From: CAXNKG01 sp964202965
GTDB lineage: Bacteria; Acidobacteriota; Vicinamibacteria; Vicinamibacterales; UBA2999
Direction: 5' to 3'
Length of the DNA: 64,000 bases
Assembly: GCA_964202965.1 (NCBI GenBank)
Contig: CAXNKG010000006.1
Span: forward strand, 35,203-99,202
A program made the translations under genes and the position numbers. Every line of letters begins with the position of its first letter. Position 1 is the first letter of the stretch. Positions 47,544 to 56,696 of this stretch are shown here, piece after piece. The notes under the pieces are model-generated. The model was not told where the DNA came from and made no database searches. It worked only from the letters and a program-made list of their open reading frames with translations.

Positions 47544-49289
47544 TCATTGCACTACAGGTATGAGGCTCGCGTTCTCCTTCTGCCGCTTCGGCGGCAGCGT
47601 CCACTCTTCACGCAGCGCCTTGTCGAACTCGGACTTGAAGAACTCGCGCTTCATGCCGCCGTCGATGATGTCCCACGGCAGCACCGCGTCGGCGGAGCGA
47701 TCGCGGAACACGAAAAAGTCGGCGTCCACGCCGGCTTCCGCAACTGCGGCTCGCCAGTTGCCGCCGTTCCGCTCGGCGGCTTCGATGGCGGGCGCGACGC
47801 GGCGGTCGCCGAGCGACAGCAGCGCCTGGTAGAAGGAATGCCGTTCCGACTTGATGTTGAAGAACACGTTGTCGATCCCGGCCATCAGCGTCCGCAGCCG
47901 GCGGATCCGGTGCTCGATGACGCTGTCGTCTTCCATCGGCAGCCACTGATACGCGGTGCCGGGCTTCGGGACGAGCGGGTTCACGCTGCCGATAATGCGG
48001 CCGACCTGCCCGCGGCCGCGCGCGTGCTTCAGCATGATGTCGCGCAGCTGCAGCGTGAGATCGCGGATGGCGACGAGATCCTCGTCGGTTTCGGTCGGCA
48101 GCCCGATCATGAAATAGAGCTTCAGGTTCTCGATGCCGCTCGAGAAGATCAGTTCGGCGCTGTTCAGGATTTCGTCGTTCGTGATCGTCTTGTTGATGAC
48201 CCGGCGCAGCCGATCCGAGCCGACTTCAGGCGCAATGGTGATCGTCCGTTCCCCGCTCTGCCTCAGCAGACGCACGATCGTCGGCGTCAGGTCGTCGAGC
48301 CGCAGCGACGCGGGACTGATCGAATAACCCATCTCGGACAGGCGCGTCAGGATGTGCTCGATGTCCGGATGGTCGCAGAGGGCGATCGACACGAGGCCCG
48401 CCTTGCTCGAGTGGGCCCGCGCCCGCTCCGCCAGTTGAAGAATCCGGTCAGTCGGAAACGCGCGCACCGGCAGGTAGTTGTAGCCCGCCCAGCAGAACCG
48501 GCACAGATTGGCGCACCCGCGAACCACTTCCACCAGGAAGCGCGACCCGAACTCCGTCTGCGGCGTGAAGATGGTGGTGGCGGGCGGGTCGACGGCGTCG
48601 GTCGTCTTCAGCGCCGCTTTCCGTACCGGGAGTGGAGCGCCGGTATCGGCCTTCGGCACGACGCGGCTGATAGTGCCGTCCGCCGCGTACTCGACGTCGT
48701 AGAACGACGGGATGTAGAAGCCCCGCTCCTGCGCCAGACGCCGCAGCAGGTCCTCGCGATCCGACGCGCCTTCGAAGGCGCGCAGCAGCGACGGAATGAG
48801 CATCTCGCCTTCACCCGCGGCAATCGCGTCGGCAAACGGGGCGAGCGGTTCAGGGTTGACGAAGGTGACAGCGCCACCAATGAGGACCAGCGGGTCGTGG
48901 TGCGTGCGCGCCTCGCTTCGGGCCGGCACCCTGGCGAGCCTGAGCAGCGTCAGGACGTTGGTGTAGTCCCACTCGAACGACACCGAAAACGCGATGACGT
49001 CGAACTCGCCGACCGGCGTCTGCGATTCAATCGTGAGGAGCGGGGCACCCGACGCCACCTGTTCGGCCAGCTCCGACTTCGGGGGCAGGAACGCGCGCTC
49101 GCAGACGATGCCCGGCTCGGCGTTGAACAGCGTGTAGACCGTCTGGAACCCGAGGTTCGACATCCCCACGAAGTACGTGTTCGGAAACACCAGCGCCACG
49201 CGCAGCTTGCCGCCGTGCGGCTTGCGCACGTATCCCACCTCCTGCGAGAGGAGCTGCTGGGCGCGCTCGCGCTGTTGCCATTGCTTCAT
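47544..49289 (-). CDS. B12-binding-domain radical SAM protein (TIGR03960-like)
   Basis: 581 aa. The radical-SAM cluster motif is VRGCANLCRFCWAGYNY (Cx3Cx2C) near residue 265, preceded by a Rossmann-like B12-binding-type domain (RVALVFPNTYFVGMSNLGFQTVYTLFN ... DVIAFSVSFEWDYTNVLTLLRLA) without an obvious DxHxxG cobalamin motif. It is the large ORF often found as a pair with a TIGR03936 protein, near genes for ribosome or division functions; the product is unknown. ATG 49289 is taken because upstream codons are unconserved and basic. It lies behind ftsZ with a 155-nt gap. Confidence 0.85.
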   Translation of the reverse strand: MKQWQQRERAQQLLSQEVGYVRKPHGGKLRVALVFPNTYFVGMSNLGFQTVYTLFNAEPGIVCERAFLPPKSELAEQVASGAPLLTIESQTPVGEFDVIAFSVSFEWDYTNVLTLLRLARVPARSEARTHHDPLVLIGGAVTFVNPEPLAPFADAIAAGEGEMLIPSLLRAFEGASDREDLLRRLAQERGFYIPSFYDVEYAADGTISRVVPKADTGAPLPVRKAALKTTDAVDPPATTIFTPQTEFGSRFLVEVVRGCANLCRFCWAGYNYLPVRAFPTDRILQLAERARAHSSKAGLVSIALCDHPDIEHILTRLSEMGYSISPASLRLDDLTPTIVRLLRQSGERTITIAPEVGSDRLRRVINKTITNDEILNSAELIFSSGIENLKLYFMIGLPTETDEDLVAIRDLTLQLRDIMLKHARGRGQVGRIIGSVNPLVPKPGTAYQWLPMEDDSVIEHRIRRLRTLMAGIDNVFFNIKSERHSFYQALLSLGDRRVAPAIEAAERNGGNWRAAVAEAGVDADFFVFRDRSADAVLPWDIIDGGMKREFFKSEFDKALREEWTLPPKRQKENASLIPVVQ

Positions 49290-49406
49290 GGATCGACGGA
49301 CTGCTGAACGGGGAGAAGCCGTGCGCGAACTTCTGCTGCGCCGCAGGCGTTCGCGCGTGCCGTGGGTGTATGCAGTGTACCACCGTGAAAAACCCCACAT
49401 CCCAAG

Positions 49407-49441
49407 ACCTGGGCCTGGGAGTTGGGCGTTGGACGTTGGGA
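49407..49441. repeat. Heptamer array directly behind ftsZ
   Basis: Plus-strand units ACCTGGG, CCTGGGA, GTTGGGC, GTTGGAC, GTTGGGA; the next unit CTTCTAG contains the ftsZ stop (minus-strand TAG at 49445-49447). On the ftsZ strand the stop is followed by AAG and then TCCCAAC-type units. Confidence 0.65.
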
Positions 49442-49444
49442 CTT

Positions 49445-50707
49445 CTAGTTCTGCCGGCGGAGGAACGCGGGAACGTCCAGCGGCGACGAGAGTCCAGCCC
49501 CGTCCATGCCCGGCAGGCTGAGTTCGAGTCCGGCCCGCCTGCCGACCGTGACCGCCCGCGCGCTACCCTCCGGTGCCTCGGGCACCGCCATTTCCATCGC
49601 CGGCTGCTCCGGCTGCCCTGCCGGCGCGTTCCGGCTCAGGTGGACCGTGTAGTTGCTCAGATCGACCGGTGTCTGACGGGCGGCCTCCGGCACGTGGCGC
49701 GCCGATCCGGCGCGGTCGAACCCGGTGGCAATGACGGTGATCTTGACCTTTCCGGCGAGCTTCGGATCGATCACCGCGCCGAAGATGATGTTCGCGTCCT
49801 CGTGCGCCGCCTCCTGGATGACACACGATGCCTCGTTCACTTCCATCAGCGACAGGTCCGGACCACCGGTCACGTTGATGATCACGCCGCGTGCCCCGTT
49901 GACCGAGCCGTCCTCGAGCAGCGGACTCGAGATGGCTCTCTGCGCGGCCTGCATCGCGCGGTTGTCGCCTTCGGCGGTGCCGGTGCCCATCATCGCGACG
50001 CCCATCCCCGACATGATTGTCTTCACGTCGGCGAAGTCGAGATTGATCAATCCTGGAACCAGAATCAGATCCGAGATGCCCTGAATCGCCTGCCTCAGCA
50101 CGTCATCCGCCATGGCGAACGCGTCGCCCAGCGACGTCTTGCGATCGATGATGCTGAGCAGCCGCTCGTTGGGAATCGTAATGACCGTATCGACGCAGCC
50201 GCGAAGCGCTTCGAGCCCCGCCTCGGCGTGCATGGCGCGCTTCTTCCCTTCGAACTTGAACGGCTTGGTGACGACCGCCACGGTCAGTGCGCCAAGCTCG
50301 CTCGCCAGGCTTGCGATGACCGGCGCGGCGCCCGTGCCGGTGCCGCCACCGAGGCCGGCCGTCACGAAGATCATGTCGGCGCCCGACAGCGACTGGATGA
50401 TCGTCTCGGTGTCCTCGAGCGCGGCCTCCCGGCCGATGTTCGGGTCGGCGCCGGCGCCCAGGCCTTTCGTGAGCTTCTGCCCGATCTGGATCTTGGTGCC
50501 GGCGGGGTTGTGCCCGAGCGCCTGCGCGTCGGTATTCACGACCATGAACTCGACGCCGTCGAGCCCGGCGGCGACCATCCGGTGGACGGCATTGCTGCCG
50601 CCGCCGCCGATGCCCACCACCCGAATCTTGGCGCCGATCCGCGTTTCGGGATCGAGCGTCATGCGGAGCCCTTCCGCGTCTCTGCTGCGGGAATCGCCTT
50701 GCCTCAT
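49445..50707 (-). CDS. ftsZ: Cell division protein FtsZ
   Basis: 420 aa tubulin-like GTPase forming the Z ring. Visible: KIRVVGIGGGGSNAVHRMV, nucleotide loop FVTAGLGGGTGTGAAPVIA (T4, about 115), PFKFEGKKR, the T7 loop LINLDFADVKTIM, and the C-terminal peptide DVPAFLRRQN that binds FtsA. ATG 50707 follows GGAGG at 7-nt spacing, which decides it against ATG 50662 (MTLDPETRIG). The linker (about 335-408) is proline- and alanine-rich. A hairpin lies between ftsA and this gene, and a heptamer array begins directly behind the stop. Confidence 0.96.
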   Translation of the reverse strand: MRQGDSRSRDAEGLRMTLDPETRIGAKIRVVGIGGGGSNAVHRMVAAGLDGVEFMVVNTDAQALGHNPAGTKIQIGQKLTKGLGAGADPNIGREAALEDTETIIQSLSGADMIFVTAGLGGGTGTGAAPVIASLASELGALTVAVVTKPFKFEGKKRAMHAEAGLEALRGCVDTVITIPNERLLSIIDRKTSLGDAFAMADDVLRQAIQGISDLILVPGLINLDFADVKTIMSGMGVAMMGTGTAEGDNRAMQAAQRAISSPLLEDGSVNGARGVIINVTGGPDLSLMEVNEASCVIQEAAHEDANIIFGAVIDPKLAGKVKITVIATGFDRAGSARHVPEAARQTPVDLSNYTVHLSRNAPAGQPEQPAMEMAVPEAPEGSARAVTVGRRAGLELSLPGMDGAGLSSPLDVPAFLRRQN

Positions 50708-50725
50708 AGTCAGGCCTCCATGTAG

Positions 50726-50747
50726 GACGGGTCCTTCGAGACCCGTC
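50726..50747. other. Hairpin between ftsA and ftsZ
   Basis: GACGGGTC (50726-50733) pairs with GACCCGTC (50740-50747), an 8-bp stem with a 6-nt loop. It overlaps the ftsA stop and precedes the ftsZ ribosome-binding site by about 6 nt. Possible mRNA processing, partial termination or translational control of ftsZ. Confidence 0.5.
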
Positions 50748-51976
50748 TAAAAGAACTCTTTGAACATGCCGCGCAGCCGTACGGCCATGCGACCAAACGT
50801 GCCGGAGCCGCCCGCCGGCTCCGGGACCCGATTGCGATGCGCATAGAGCACCAGCCCAACCGGTGTGGCGAATTCCGGGCTGTTGACGTGATCGGCCAGT
50901 CCGCCGACGCCCACCGGGCATCCGCGGCGCACCGGCAAATCGAAGATCTGTTCGGCGATCTCCGGCATGCCCTCGAGGATCGAGCCGCCGCCCGTGAGGA
51001 CGATGCCGGAGTTCAGCGCCTTCTCGTACCCGGCGCGGCGAATTTCGTCCCACACCAGGTGAAAGATCTCTTCCGCGCGGGGCTGCAGGATTTCGGACAC
51101 GATCCGGCGCGCCATGAGGCGGGGCGGCCGGCCGCCGACGCTGGCCACGTCGATCGTGTCATCCTCGTCGACCATCGACGACAGCGCGCAGCCGTGTTTC
51201 CGCTTTAGCTTTTCGGCATCCGGAATCGGCGTGCGCAGGCCGACCGCGATGTCATTGGTGAAGTGCTCGCCGCCCACGGCGATCACCGCGGTGTGCCAGA
51301 GACTGCCCCGCTCGAAGATCGCCACGTCGGCCGTGCCGCCGCCGATGTCGACGAGCGCGACGCCCAGCTCCTTCTCGTCCTCGGTGATGACCGCTTCGGC
51401 CGCCGCCAGCTGCTCGATCACCGTATCGACGACGGCGACGCCGGCGCGATTGACGCACGCGATGATGTTCTGCGTGCTGGACTGCGCGCCCGTCACGACG
51501 TGGACGTTCACCTCCAGCCGCGCGCCCGTCATGCCGATTGGGGCGCCGATGCCGTCCTGTTCGTCGACCACGAAGTCCTGCGGCAGCACGTGCAGAATCT
51601 CGCGTCCGGCCGGGAGCGCCACCGCCTTCGCCGCATCAATCGCCCGGCGCACGTCGTCGCGCGAAATCTCGCGCGTCTTGCCGGCCACCGCGATGACCCC
51701 GCGGCTGTTGAATCCCTTGACGTGCGGCCCCGACAGCGCGAGATGCACCGAATCGATCTCGACGCCGGCCATGTGCTCGGCGTCCTCGATCGCCTTCTTG
51801 ATCGAGTCGATGGCCGCCTCGAGATTCACGACCACGCCTCGCTTGATCCCGCGCGACTCGGCGACGCCGAGCCCCACGATGTCGCAGCTGCCGTCGTCAA
51901 GACTCTCGCCGACCACCGCGCACACGCTTGACGTGCCCACATCCAGACCCACGACGTATCGTTCTCTTCGAACCAT
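50747..51976 (-). CDS. ftsA: Cell division protein FtsA
   Basis: 409 aa actin-fold protein tethering FtsZ to the membrane. ATPase motifs: YVVGLDVGTSSVCAVVGE (phosphate 1), ALVDIGGGTADVAIF (phosphate 2), SGIVLTGGGSILEGMPEIAEQIF (adenosine). The 1C domain is present (LALSGPHVKGFNSRGVIAVAGK), and the C terminus ends in the amphipathic GRMAVRLRGMFKEFF membrane anchor. The ATG at 51976 lies 3 nt behind the ftsQ stop; the overlapping TTG at 51979 is the alternative. Confidence 0.95.
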   Translation of the reverse strand: MVRRERYVVGLDVGTSSVCAVVGESLDDGSCDIVGLGVAESRGIKRGVVVNLEAAIDSIKKAIEDAEHMAGVEIDSVHLALSGPHVKGFNSRGVIAVAGKTREISRDDVRRAIDAAKAVALPAGREILHVLPQDFVVDEQDGIGAPIGMTGARLEVNVHVVTGAQSSTQNIIACVNRAGVAVVDTVIEQLAAAEAVITEDEKELGVALVDIGGGTADVAIFERGSLWHTAVIAVGGEHFTNDIAVGLRTPIPDAEKLKRKHGCALSSMVDEDDTIDVASVGGRPPRLMARRIVSEILQPRAEEIFHLVWDEIRRAGYEKALNSGIVLTGGGSILEGMPEIAEQIFDLPVRRGCPVGVGGLADHVNSPEFATPVGLVLYAHRNRVPEPAGGSGTFGRMAVRLRGMFKEFF

Positions 51977-51979
51977 CAA

Positions 51980-52834
51980 TCACCCACCGTTGGAAGGCTT
52001 CTGTGACGCGGAACCCTGCGGTCTGACGTAGACCCGTTCACCAAACCTGAGGTCGACGTAGTCAATCTGAGGTACCCGCTCGCGCAGCGCCGGCGCGAGC
52101 TCGATGTAGGACTGGAGGCGCTCGGCGAACTGGTCGTCGCCGACGCGAATCAGCGTGGTGTCGTCCTTCAGAATGACGACGGCGTCGCGGATGTCGCTGA
52201 CATCCACCTGCGAGATGCGTCCGGCGAGATCCGGCCTGGACCGCAGGGCGCTGAGCAGCCGGGTCGCGAGCAGCGCACGGCCCTGATCGACCGCCTCGCC
52301 CCCGAGCCGGGGATCGACGCCTGGCGACCCGAGGCCGTCGATGACCGGCAGGTCGAGCTCGGCGTGATCGGGACCGAACTCGTCAATCACACCGCCGTGC
52401 TCATCGATCAGGTAGAGGACGTCGCCCAGGCGGCCGATGCCAATCGGCTGCCGCTCCACGATGAGCACGTCGACGGTCCCCGGCAGCACGCGCCGGAGCG
52501 CGGCGTCCGCCACCCACGGCGACGCGAGCAACTGGCTTCGCCAGTCATCGAGATCGAGCAGGAGCATGTTCCGCCCCTGGAGATCGTCGAGCAGGGAGAC
52601 GACTTCCCCGCGCGACAGCCGGACGTTGCCGCTGACGCTGATGCGCGACACGATCAGGGCCTCCGACGACAGCAGATACGTGGCCGCCTGCTGGATGGCG
52701 AAGGCGAGCGCCACCGTCGCCACGGCGGCGTACGCCAGATGCGTCCGCGAGATCGACGACAGCCGGCGCCGCCGGCGCGCCGGCGTGACGCGTGCGCGTC
52801 GAAACCGTTTGTCATTGGGCGCGGAGACCGTCAT
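51980..52834 (-). CDS. ftsQ: Cell division protein FtsQ
   Basis: 284 aa bitopic inner-membrane protein of the divisome. A basic cytosolic tail (RFRRARVTPARRRRRLSSISR) is followed by one membrane helix (YAAVATVALAFAIQQAATYLL), then a POTRA domain (IVSRISVSGNVRLSRGEVVSLLDDLQGRNMLLLDLDDWRSQLLASPWVADAALRRVLPGTVDVLIVERQPIG) and the FtsQ beta domain. The start shares one base with the murC stop (TGATG). murB and ddl, which often lie between murC and ftsQ, are absent. Confidence 0.92.
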   Translation of the reverse strand: MTVSAPNDKRFRRARVTPARRRRRLSSISRTHLAYAAVATVALAFAIQQAATYLLSSEALIVSRISVSGNVRLSRGEVVSLLDDLQGRNMLLLDLDDWRSQLLASPWVADAALRRVLPGTVDVLIVERQPIGIGRLGDVLYLIDEHGGVIDEFGPDHAELDLPVIDGLGSPGVDPRLGGEAVDQGRALLATRLLSALRSRPDLAGRISQVDVSDIRDAVVILKDDTTLIRVGDDQFAERLQSYIELAPALRERVPQIDYVDLRFGERVYVRPQGSASQKPSNGG

Positions 52835-54240
52835 CAGGTGCCCGCCTCCCGCTTCTTCAGCGCATCAACCAGGCGCCTGGCAACCGTCCCGATGGACCCC
52901 GCGCCGAGCGTCAGGACGGCGTCGCCGGCCTTGAGCGTCTTCATCAGCTCGGGCACCAGGTCGTCAATCGCCTTGACCACGCGCACGGGCTTGCCGGACC
53001 GCCGTCGCACGACCTCGGCGAGCGCCTCGACCGTGACCCCTGGGATCGGGTCCTCGCTCGCCGCGTAGATATCGGTGAGCACCACGTCATCGGCGGCGGC
53101 CAGCGCCGTCCCGAATTCCTGCATCAGGAGCTGGGTCCGCGTATAGCGGTGCGGCTGAAACGCCACCACGAGGCGGCGGCCGAGGGACGCGCGCGCGGCC
53201 GCCAGAACGGCGGCGATCTCCGTTGGATGATGACCGTAGTCGTCGACGACCAGCACGCCAGCCGCCTCGCCATGCCGTTCGAAGCGCCGCTCCGCACCCT
53301 CGAACGCACGCAGCGCATCGGCGATCTCGTCGAACCCGAGGCCGAGCTCGCCGGCCACGGTCGCGGCCGCCAGCGCGTTCTGCAGGTTGTGACGTCCGGG
53401 AATCGACAGCTCCAGCAGGCCAAGCCGCTCCGTCGCGTCGCCGCGACGGCGATGGACGACACAGCGGCCGCCGAACGATCCGAGCTCCACGGCCGTCGCC
53501 CTGACGTGGGCGTCCGGACTGTCGAGGCCGTACGTCACGAGGCGCCGCGTGATCTTCGGAAATACGGCGGCGAGGTGCGCGTCATCGCTGCACGCCACGA
53601 CGCTGCCGTAGAACGGAACCTTGTTGGCGAAATCGGCAAAGGTCTGCTGCAGCTCCTCGAAATTCCGATAGCTCTCCATATGCTCGCGATCGATGTTGGT
53701 GATCACCGCCATCGAGGGCCACAACAGGAGAAACGATCGGTCACTTTCATCCGCCTCCGCCACCATGTATTCGCCGCGCCCAAGCCGCGCGTTGCTTCCG
53801 AAGGCCCGCAGCCGGCCTCCGATGACCGCATCCGGGTCGAGGCCGCACCGCTCCAGCACGAACGCAATCATCGAGGTCGTCGTGGTCTTGCCGTGCGCGC
53901 CCGCAACCGCGATCGCGAACCGCATCCGCATCAGCTCGGCGAGCATCTCGGCCCGTGGAATCACCGGGATTCCGCGCCGATGGGCCTCGCCGATCTCGGG
54001 GTTCGACGATCGAACCGCCGAGGTCACCACCACGACATCCGCGCCGCCGATGTTGGCCGCCGCGTGTCCCTCGTGAACCGCCACGCCGAGCGTCGCCAGT
54101 CTCGCGGTCGCCGGCGACTGCTTCGCATCCGAGCCGCTCACCTCGAACCCGAGGTTGACGAGCAGCTCGGCAATCCCGCTCATCCCCACGCCCCCGACGC
54201 CGACGAAGTGAATTCGGCGGGTCCTACCGAGCAAGGGCAA
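52834..54240 (-). CDS. murC: UDP-N-acetylmuramate--L-alanine ligase
   Basis: 468 aa. Adds L-Ala to UDP-MurNAc with ATP. N-terminal Rossmann motif RIHFVGVGGVGMSGIAELL, the Mur-ligase P-loop VAGAHGKTTTTSMIA near residue 115, YMVAEADESDRSFL, and GHHPTEIAAVLAAAR and PHRYTRTQLL in the C-terminal domain are all typical of MurC. The start lies 17 nt inside the end of murG, and the stop overlaps ftsQ. Confidence 0.96.
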   Translation of the reverse strand: MPLLGRTRRIHFVGVGGVGMSGIAELLVNLGFEVSGSDAKQSPATARLATLGVAVHEGHAAANIGGADVVVVTSAVRSSNPEIGEAHRRGIPVIPRAEMLAELMRMRFAIAVAGAHGKTTTTSMIAFVLERCGLDPDAVIGGRLRAFGSNARLGRGEYMVAEADESDRSFLLLWPSMAVITNIDREHMESYRNFEELQQTFADFANKVPFYGSVVACSDDAHLAAVFPKITRRLVTYGLDSPDAHVRATAVELGSFGGRCVVHRRRGDATERLGLLELSIPGRHNLQNALAAATVAGELGLGFDEIADALRAFEGAERRFERHGEAAGVLVVDDYGHHPTEIAAVLAAARASLGRRLVVAFQPHRYTRTQLLMQEFGTALAAADDVVLTDIYAASEDPIPGVTVEALAEVVRRRSGKPVRVVKAIDDLVPELMKTLKAGDAVLTLGAGSIGTVARRLVDALKKREAGT

Positions 54241-55312
54241 GTACCTTGTCGACGATCACGCGCGCCGCATTCGGCCGCGCCAGCCGGCGGGCCGCGGATT
54301 CGATCCGCCCCCGCTCATCTGCGTCCGCGAGAAGCGCCAGGAGCGCCGATGCCAGACGCTCGCCCGTCAGCGTCTTCTGCTCGACCATCTGCGCCGCCTT
54401 CTGGGTCACCAGCGCGAGCGCGTTCCTGCGCTGGTGATCGTCGGTCGCCGTCGGCAGCGGGATGAGCAGCGATGCGCGGCCCGCCGCCGTCAGTTCCGCC
54501 AGTGTGGTGGCTCCCGCTCGGCAGACCACCACATCGGCGTCCTTCATCTCCCGGTCCATCGCGAACAGGAACGGCTCGACGCGGGCCTGCACGCCGGCGC
54601 GCCGGTACCCGTCGCGGACCATCTCCAGATCGCGCTCCCCTGTCTGGTGCGTGACTGCCAGTCCTGGTGCTGCGGCTGCCAGCCGCGGCGCCGCCTCCAC
54701 CATGGCCACGTTGATCGCGTGCGCGCCCTGAGAGCCGCCAAAGACTAGAACCCGAGCCGCCCCTGGCGGCCGTTCGTCATGCCCATGTCCACCCTCGTTC
54801 TGAAAGAACTCCGGCCTCACCGGATTGCCTGATACGAACGCTTTGCCTCCGAAGAACCTCGTCGTCTCGTCGTAGGTCACCGCCGCTGCATCCACCACGG
54901 ACGCGAGCAGCCGATTCGTGAATCCCGGCATGGCGTTCTGTTCCATGAGCAGCGTCGGAATGCCGCGCACGGCCGCGATCAGCATCACCGGACCGGAGCT
55001 GTAGCCACCGACGCCGATCACCACGGAGGGACGCCTGCGGGTGATGACGCGAAACGCGTCGACGGCGCTCAACGGCAGCAGCGCGACGCCCTGGATCAAC
55101 ATACGCGCCGACTTTCCCTTCAATCCCGCACTGCGGATGACGTCGAGCGCGAAACCTTCGCGCGGAATCACGCGCGACTCGATCCCCGCCGCCGTCCCCA
55201 CGAACGACACCTGCGCGTCGGCCTGTCGAGTCATCAGCTCGCGCGCGACGGCAATCCCCGGGTAGAGATGCCCGCCCGTGCCACCGCCCGCGATCAAGAC
55301 CGACAGCGGCAC
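54224..55312 (-). CDS. murG: UDP-GlcNAc:lipid I GlcNAc transferase
   Basis: 362 aa GT28 enzyme converting lipid I to lipid II on the inner face of the membrane. G-loops LIAGGGTGGHLYPGIAVA and SVVIGVGGYSSGPVM, LMEQNAMPGFTNRLLA, VFGGSQGAHAINVAM, and the donor-site VVCRAGATTLAELTAAGRASLLIPLP are intact. GTG 55312 gives the normal PLSVLIAGGGTGG beginning. The longer frame to 55351 is merely the tandem octamer array (MRGCEGAGRRGAK). Overlaps murC. Confidence 0.95.
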   Translation of the reverse strand: MPLSVLIAGGGTGGHLYPGIAVARELMTRQADAQVSFVGTAAGIESRVIPREGFALDVIRSAGLKGKSARMLIQGVALLPLSAVDAFRVITRRRPSVVIGVGGYSSGPVMLIAAVRGIPTLLMEQNAMPGFTNRLLASVVDAAAVTYDETTRFFGGKAFVSGNPVRPEFFQNEGGHGHDERPPGAARVLVFGGSQGAHAINVAMVEAAPRLAAAAPGLAVTHQTGERDLEMVRDGYRRAGVQARVEPFLFAMDREMKDADVVVCRAGATTLAELTAAGRASLLIPLPTATDDHQRRNALALVTQKAAQMVEQKTLTGERLASALLALLADADERGRIESAARRLARPNAARVIVDKVLALAR

Positions 55313-55369
55313 CTTCGCACCCCTGCGCCCCGCACCTTCGCACCCTCGCACCCTCGCACATTCGCACCG
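55310..55369. repeat. Octamer array between ftsW and murG
   Basis: On the gene strand about seven GTGCGAAG/GTGCGAGG units, starting directly after the ftsW TAG (55370-55372) and running to the murG GTG, which itself falls in the last unit. Unit length is mostly 8 nt. It fills the whole 57-nt gap. Confidence 0.65.
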
Positions 55370-56473
55370 CTACGCTGCCGTCGTCGTCTCATGCTGCGAA
55401 ATGTTCAACAGCACGCCCATGGCCAGCAGGCTGATCACCAGCGACGACCCGCCCGCGCTCACGAGCGGGAGCGGAATGCCCTTGGTCGGAACCAGGCCGA
55501 TGACCACGCTCATGTTCACGAACGCCTGCACGACGAGCATCGTCGTGATGCCCAGCGCGACAAATGCGCCGAACCTGTCCTGCGCCCGCGCGGTGATCCG
55601 GAGTCCGCGCCAGGCGATCAGGCAGAAGCAGATGAGGGTGCCGGTGGCGCCAATCAGCCCGAGCTCCTCGCCGATGACCGCGAAGATGAAGTCGGTGTGC
55701 GGCTCGGGCAGGTAAAAGAGCTTCTGCACGCCGGCCATGAGGCCCTGGCCGAACACGCCGCCGGTGCCGACCGCGATCAGCGACTGGATGATCTGGAACC
55801 CGTCGCCGAGCGGATCCGCCCACGGGTCCCAGAACGCGAGGAGCCGGCGGCGGCGGTAGTCCGCGTTCACGAGGACGAAGTAGATGGCGGGCAGCATCAC
55901 AAGCGCCGTCCCGACCATGTAGCGATAGTGCAGTCCGGCCGCGAACACCATCGCCGCCACGATGAGGACCAGCGACATCGACGTCCCGAAGTCGGGCTGC
56001 AGCAGGATCAGGCCCACCATCGGCGCCACGATAATGGCGATCGGTACGAGCGAGTACGACACGTCGTCGATGCGATGCATGCGGCGCTCGAGAATCAGGG
56101 CGGTGAAGAAGACGCACGCGAGCTTGGCGAGCTCCGACGGCTGAATGCCGAGGCCGCCGATGCCGAACCAGCGGCGGGTGCCGTTCACCGGGCTGCTGAA
56201 GAGCACGCCGATGAGCGTCACGCCGACAATGCCGAGAAGCGCCCAGACGAAGGCGTCGCTCCGATAGGTGCGGTAGTCGACGTGCATCGCGATCCACAGG
56301 ACCGCCAGGCCCAGGACGGTCCACATCGCCTGCCGGCTCACGAAGAGATACGGCTGGCCGAACCGTTCCAGCGCCACCAGCGCGGACGCGCTGTAGACCA
56401 TGACAATGCTCGTGCACACCAGGAGGAGGGTGGCACCGAACAACACACGGTCGGCTTTGAGCTTTCTCGCCAA
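55370..56473 (-). CDS. ftsW: Lipid II polymerase FtsW
   Basis: 367 aa SEDS-family glycosyltransferase with ten predicted membrane segments, polymerising lipid II at the septum with FtsI. Motifs: VYSASALVALERFG, NGTRRWFGIGGLGIQPSELAKLACVFF (the SEDS hallmark), LILLQPDFGTSMSLVLI, YFVLVNADYRRRRLLAFWDPWADPLGDGFQIIQSLIAVGTGGVFGQGLMAGVQKLFYLPEPHTDFIFAVIGEELGLIG, and LPLVSAGGSSLVISLLAMGVLLNI. RodA is the alternative, but the dcw position favours FtsW. The start is TTG 56473, behind an unusual 257-nt gap. Confidence 0.93.
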   Translation of the reverse strand: MARKLKADRVLFGATLLLVCTSIVMVYSASALVALERFGQPYLFVSRQAMWTVLGLAVLWIAMHVDYRTYRSDAFVWALLGIVGVTLIGVLFSSPVNGTRRWFGIGGLGIQPSELAKLACVFFTALILERRMHRIDDVSYSLVPIAIIVAPMVGLILLQPDFGTSMSLVLIVAAMVFAAGLHYRYMVGTALVMLPAIYFVLVNADYRRRRLLAFWDPWADPLGDGFQIIQSLIAVGTGGVFGQGLMAGVQKLFYLPEPHTDFIFAVIGEELGLIGATGTLICFCLIAWRGLRITARAQDRFGAFVALGITTMLVVQAFVNMSVVIGLVPTKGIPLPLVSAGGSSLVISLLAMGVLLNISQHETTTAA

Positions 56474-56484
56474 GTTTCGTTTTC

Positions 56485-56512
56485 CTTTTTCCCTTTGCCC
56501 TACGCCCTACAG
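56485..56512. repeat. Heptamer array upstream of ftsW
   Basis: Four units CTTTTTC, CCTTTGC, CCTACGC, CCTACAG, 12 nt ahead of the ftsW TTG. On the ftsW strand it is purine-rich (GTAGGGC, GCAAAGG) and may stand in for a ribosome-binding site. Confidence 0.5.
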
Positions 56513-56675
56513 GTTTCTCCCACCCCGTCCGACACTAGGGTTGCGGCCGCGATCGGCTAAGATTCCGATCCCCAAGCGGTCAGCAGTCATCAGGCGGCCC
56601 GTGGAAGTGGACACCGACCTCGCAGACCGGGGTAGCCTGCGTTCCCAGCGGCTGGCTCCTCTACGCGCCGAACCG

Positions 56676-56696
56676 ACTGATGACTGCTCACTGCTC
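56676..56696. repeat. Heptamer array behind murD
   Basis: Three clear units ACTGATG, ACTGCTC, ACTGCTC, followed by decayed TCGCACG/TCGTCAC-type units up to the murD stop (56731). The first unit is one arm of the inverted repeat described for the gap. Confidence 0.5.

Noticed and set aside
52792..54465. 557-codon plus-strand frame across murC and murG
   Set aside because: Antisense shadow, no recognisable motif; the minus strand encodes murC and murG with full motifs.
56582..56688. SRP RNA or other known structured RNA in the murD-ftsW gap
   Set aside because: The conserved SRP loop (GGAAGCAGC-like tetraloop region) and other familiar RNA signatures are not seen; left as an unnamed structured segment.
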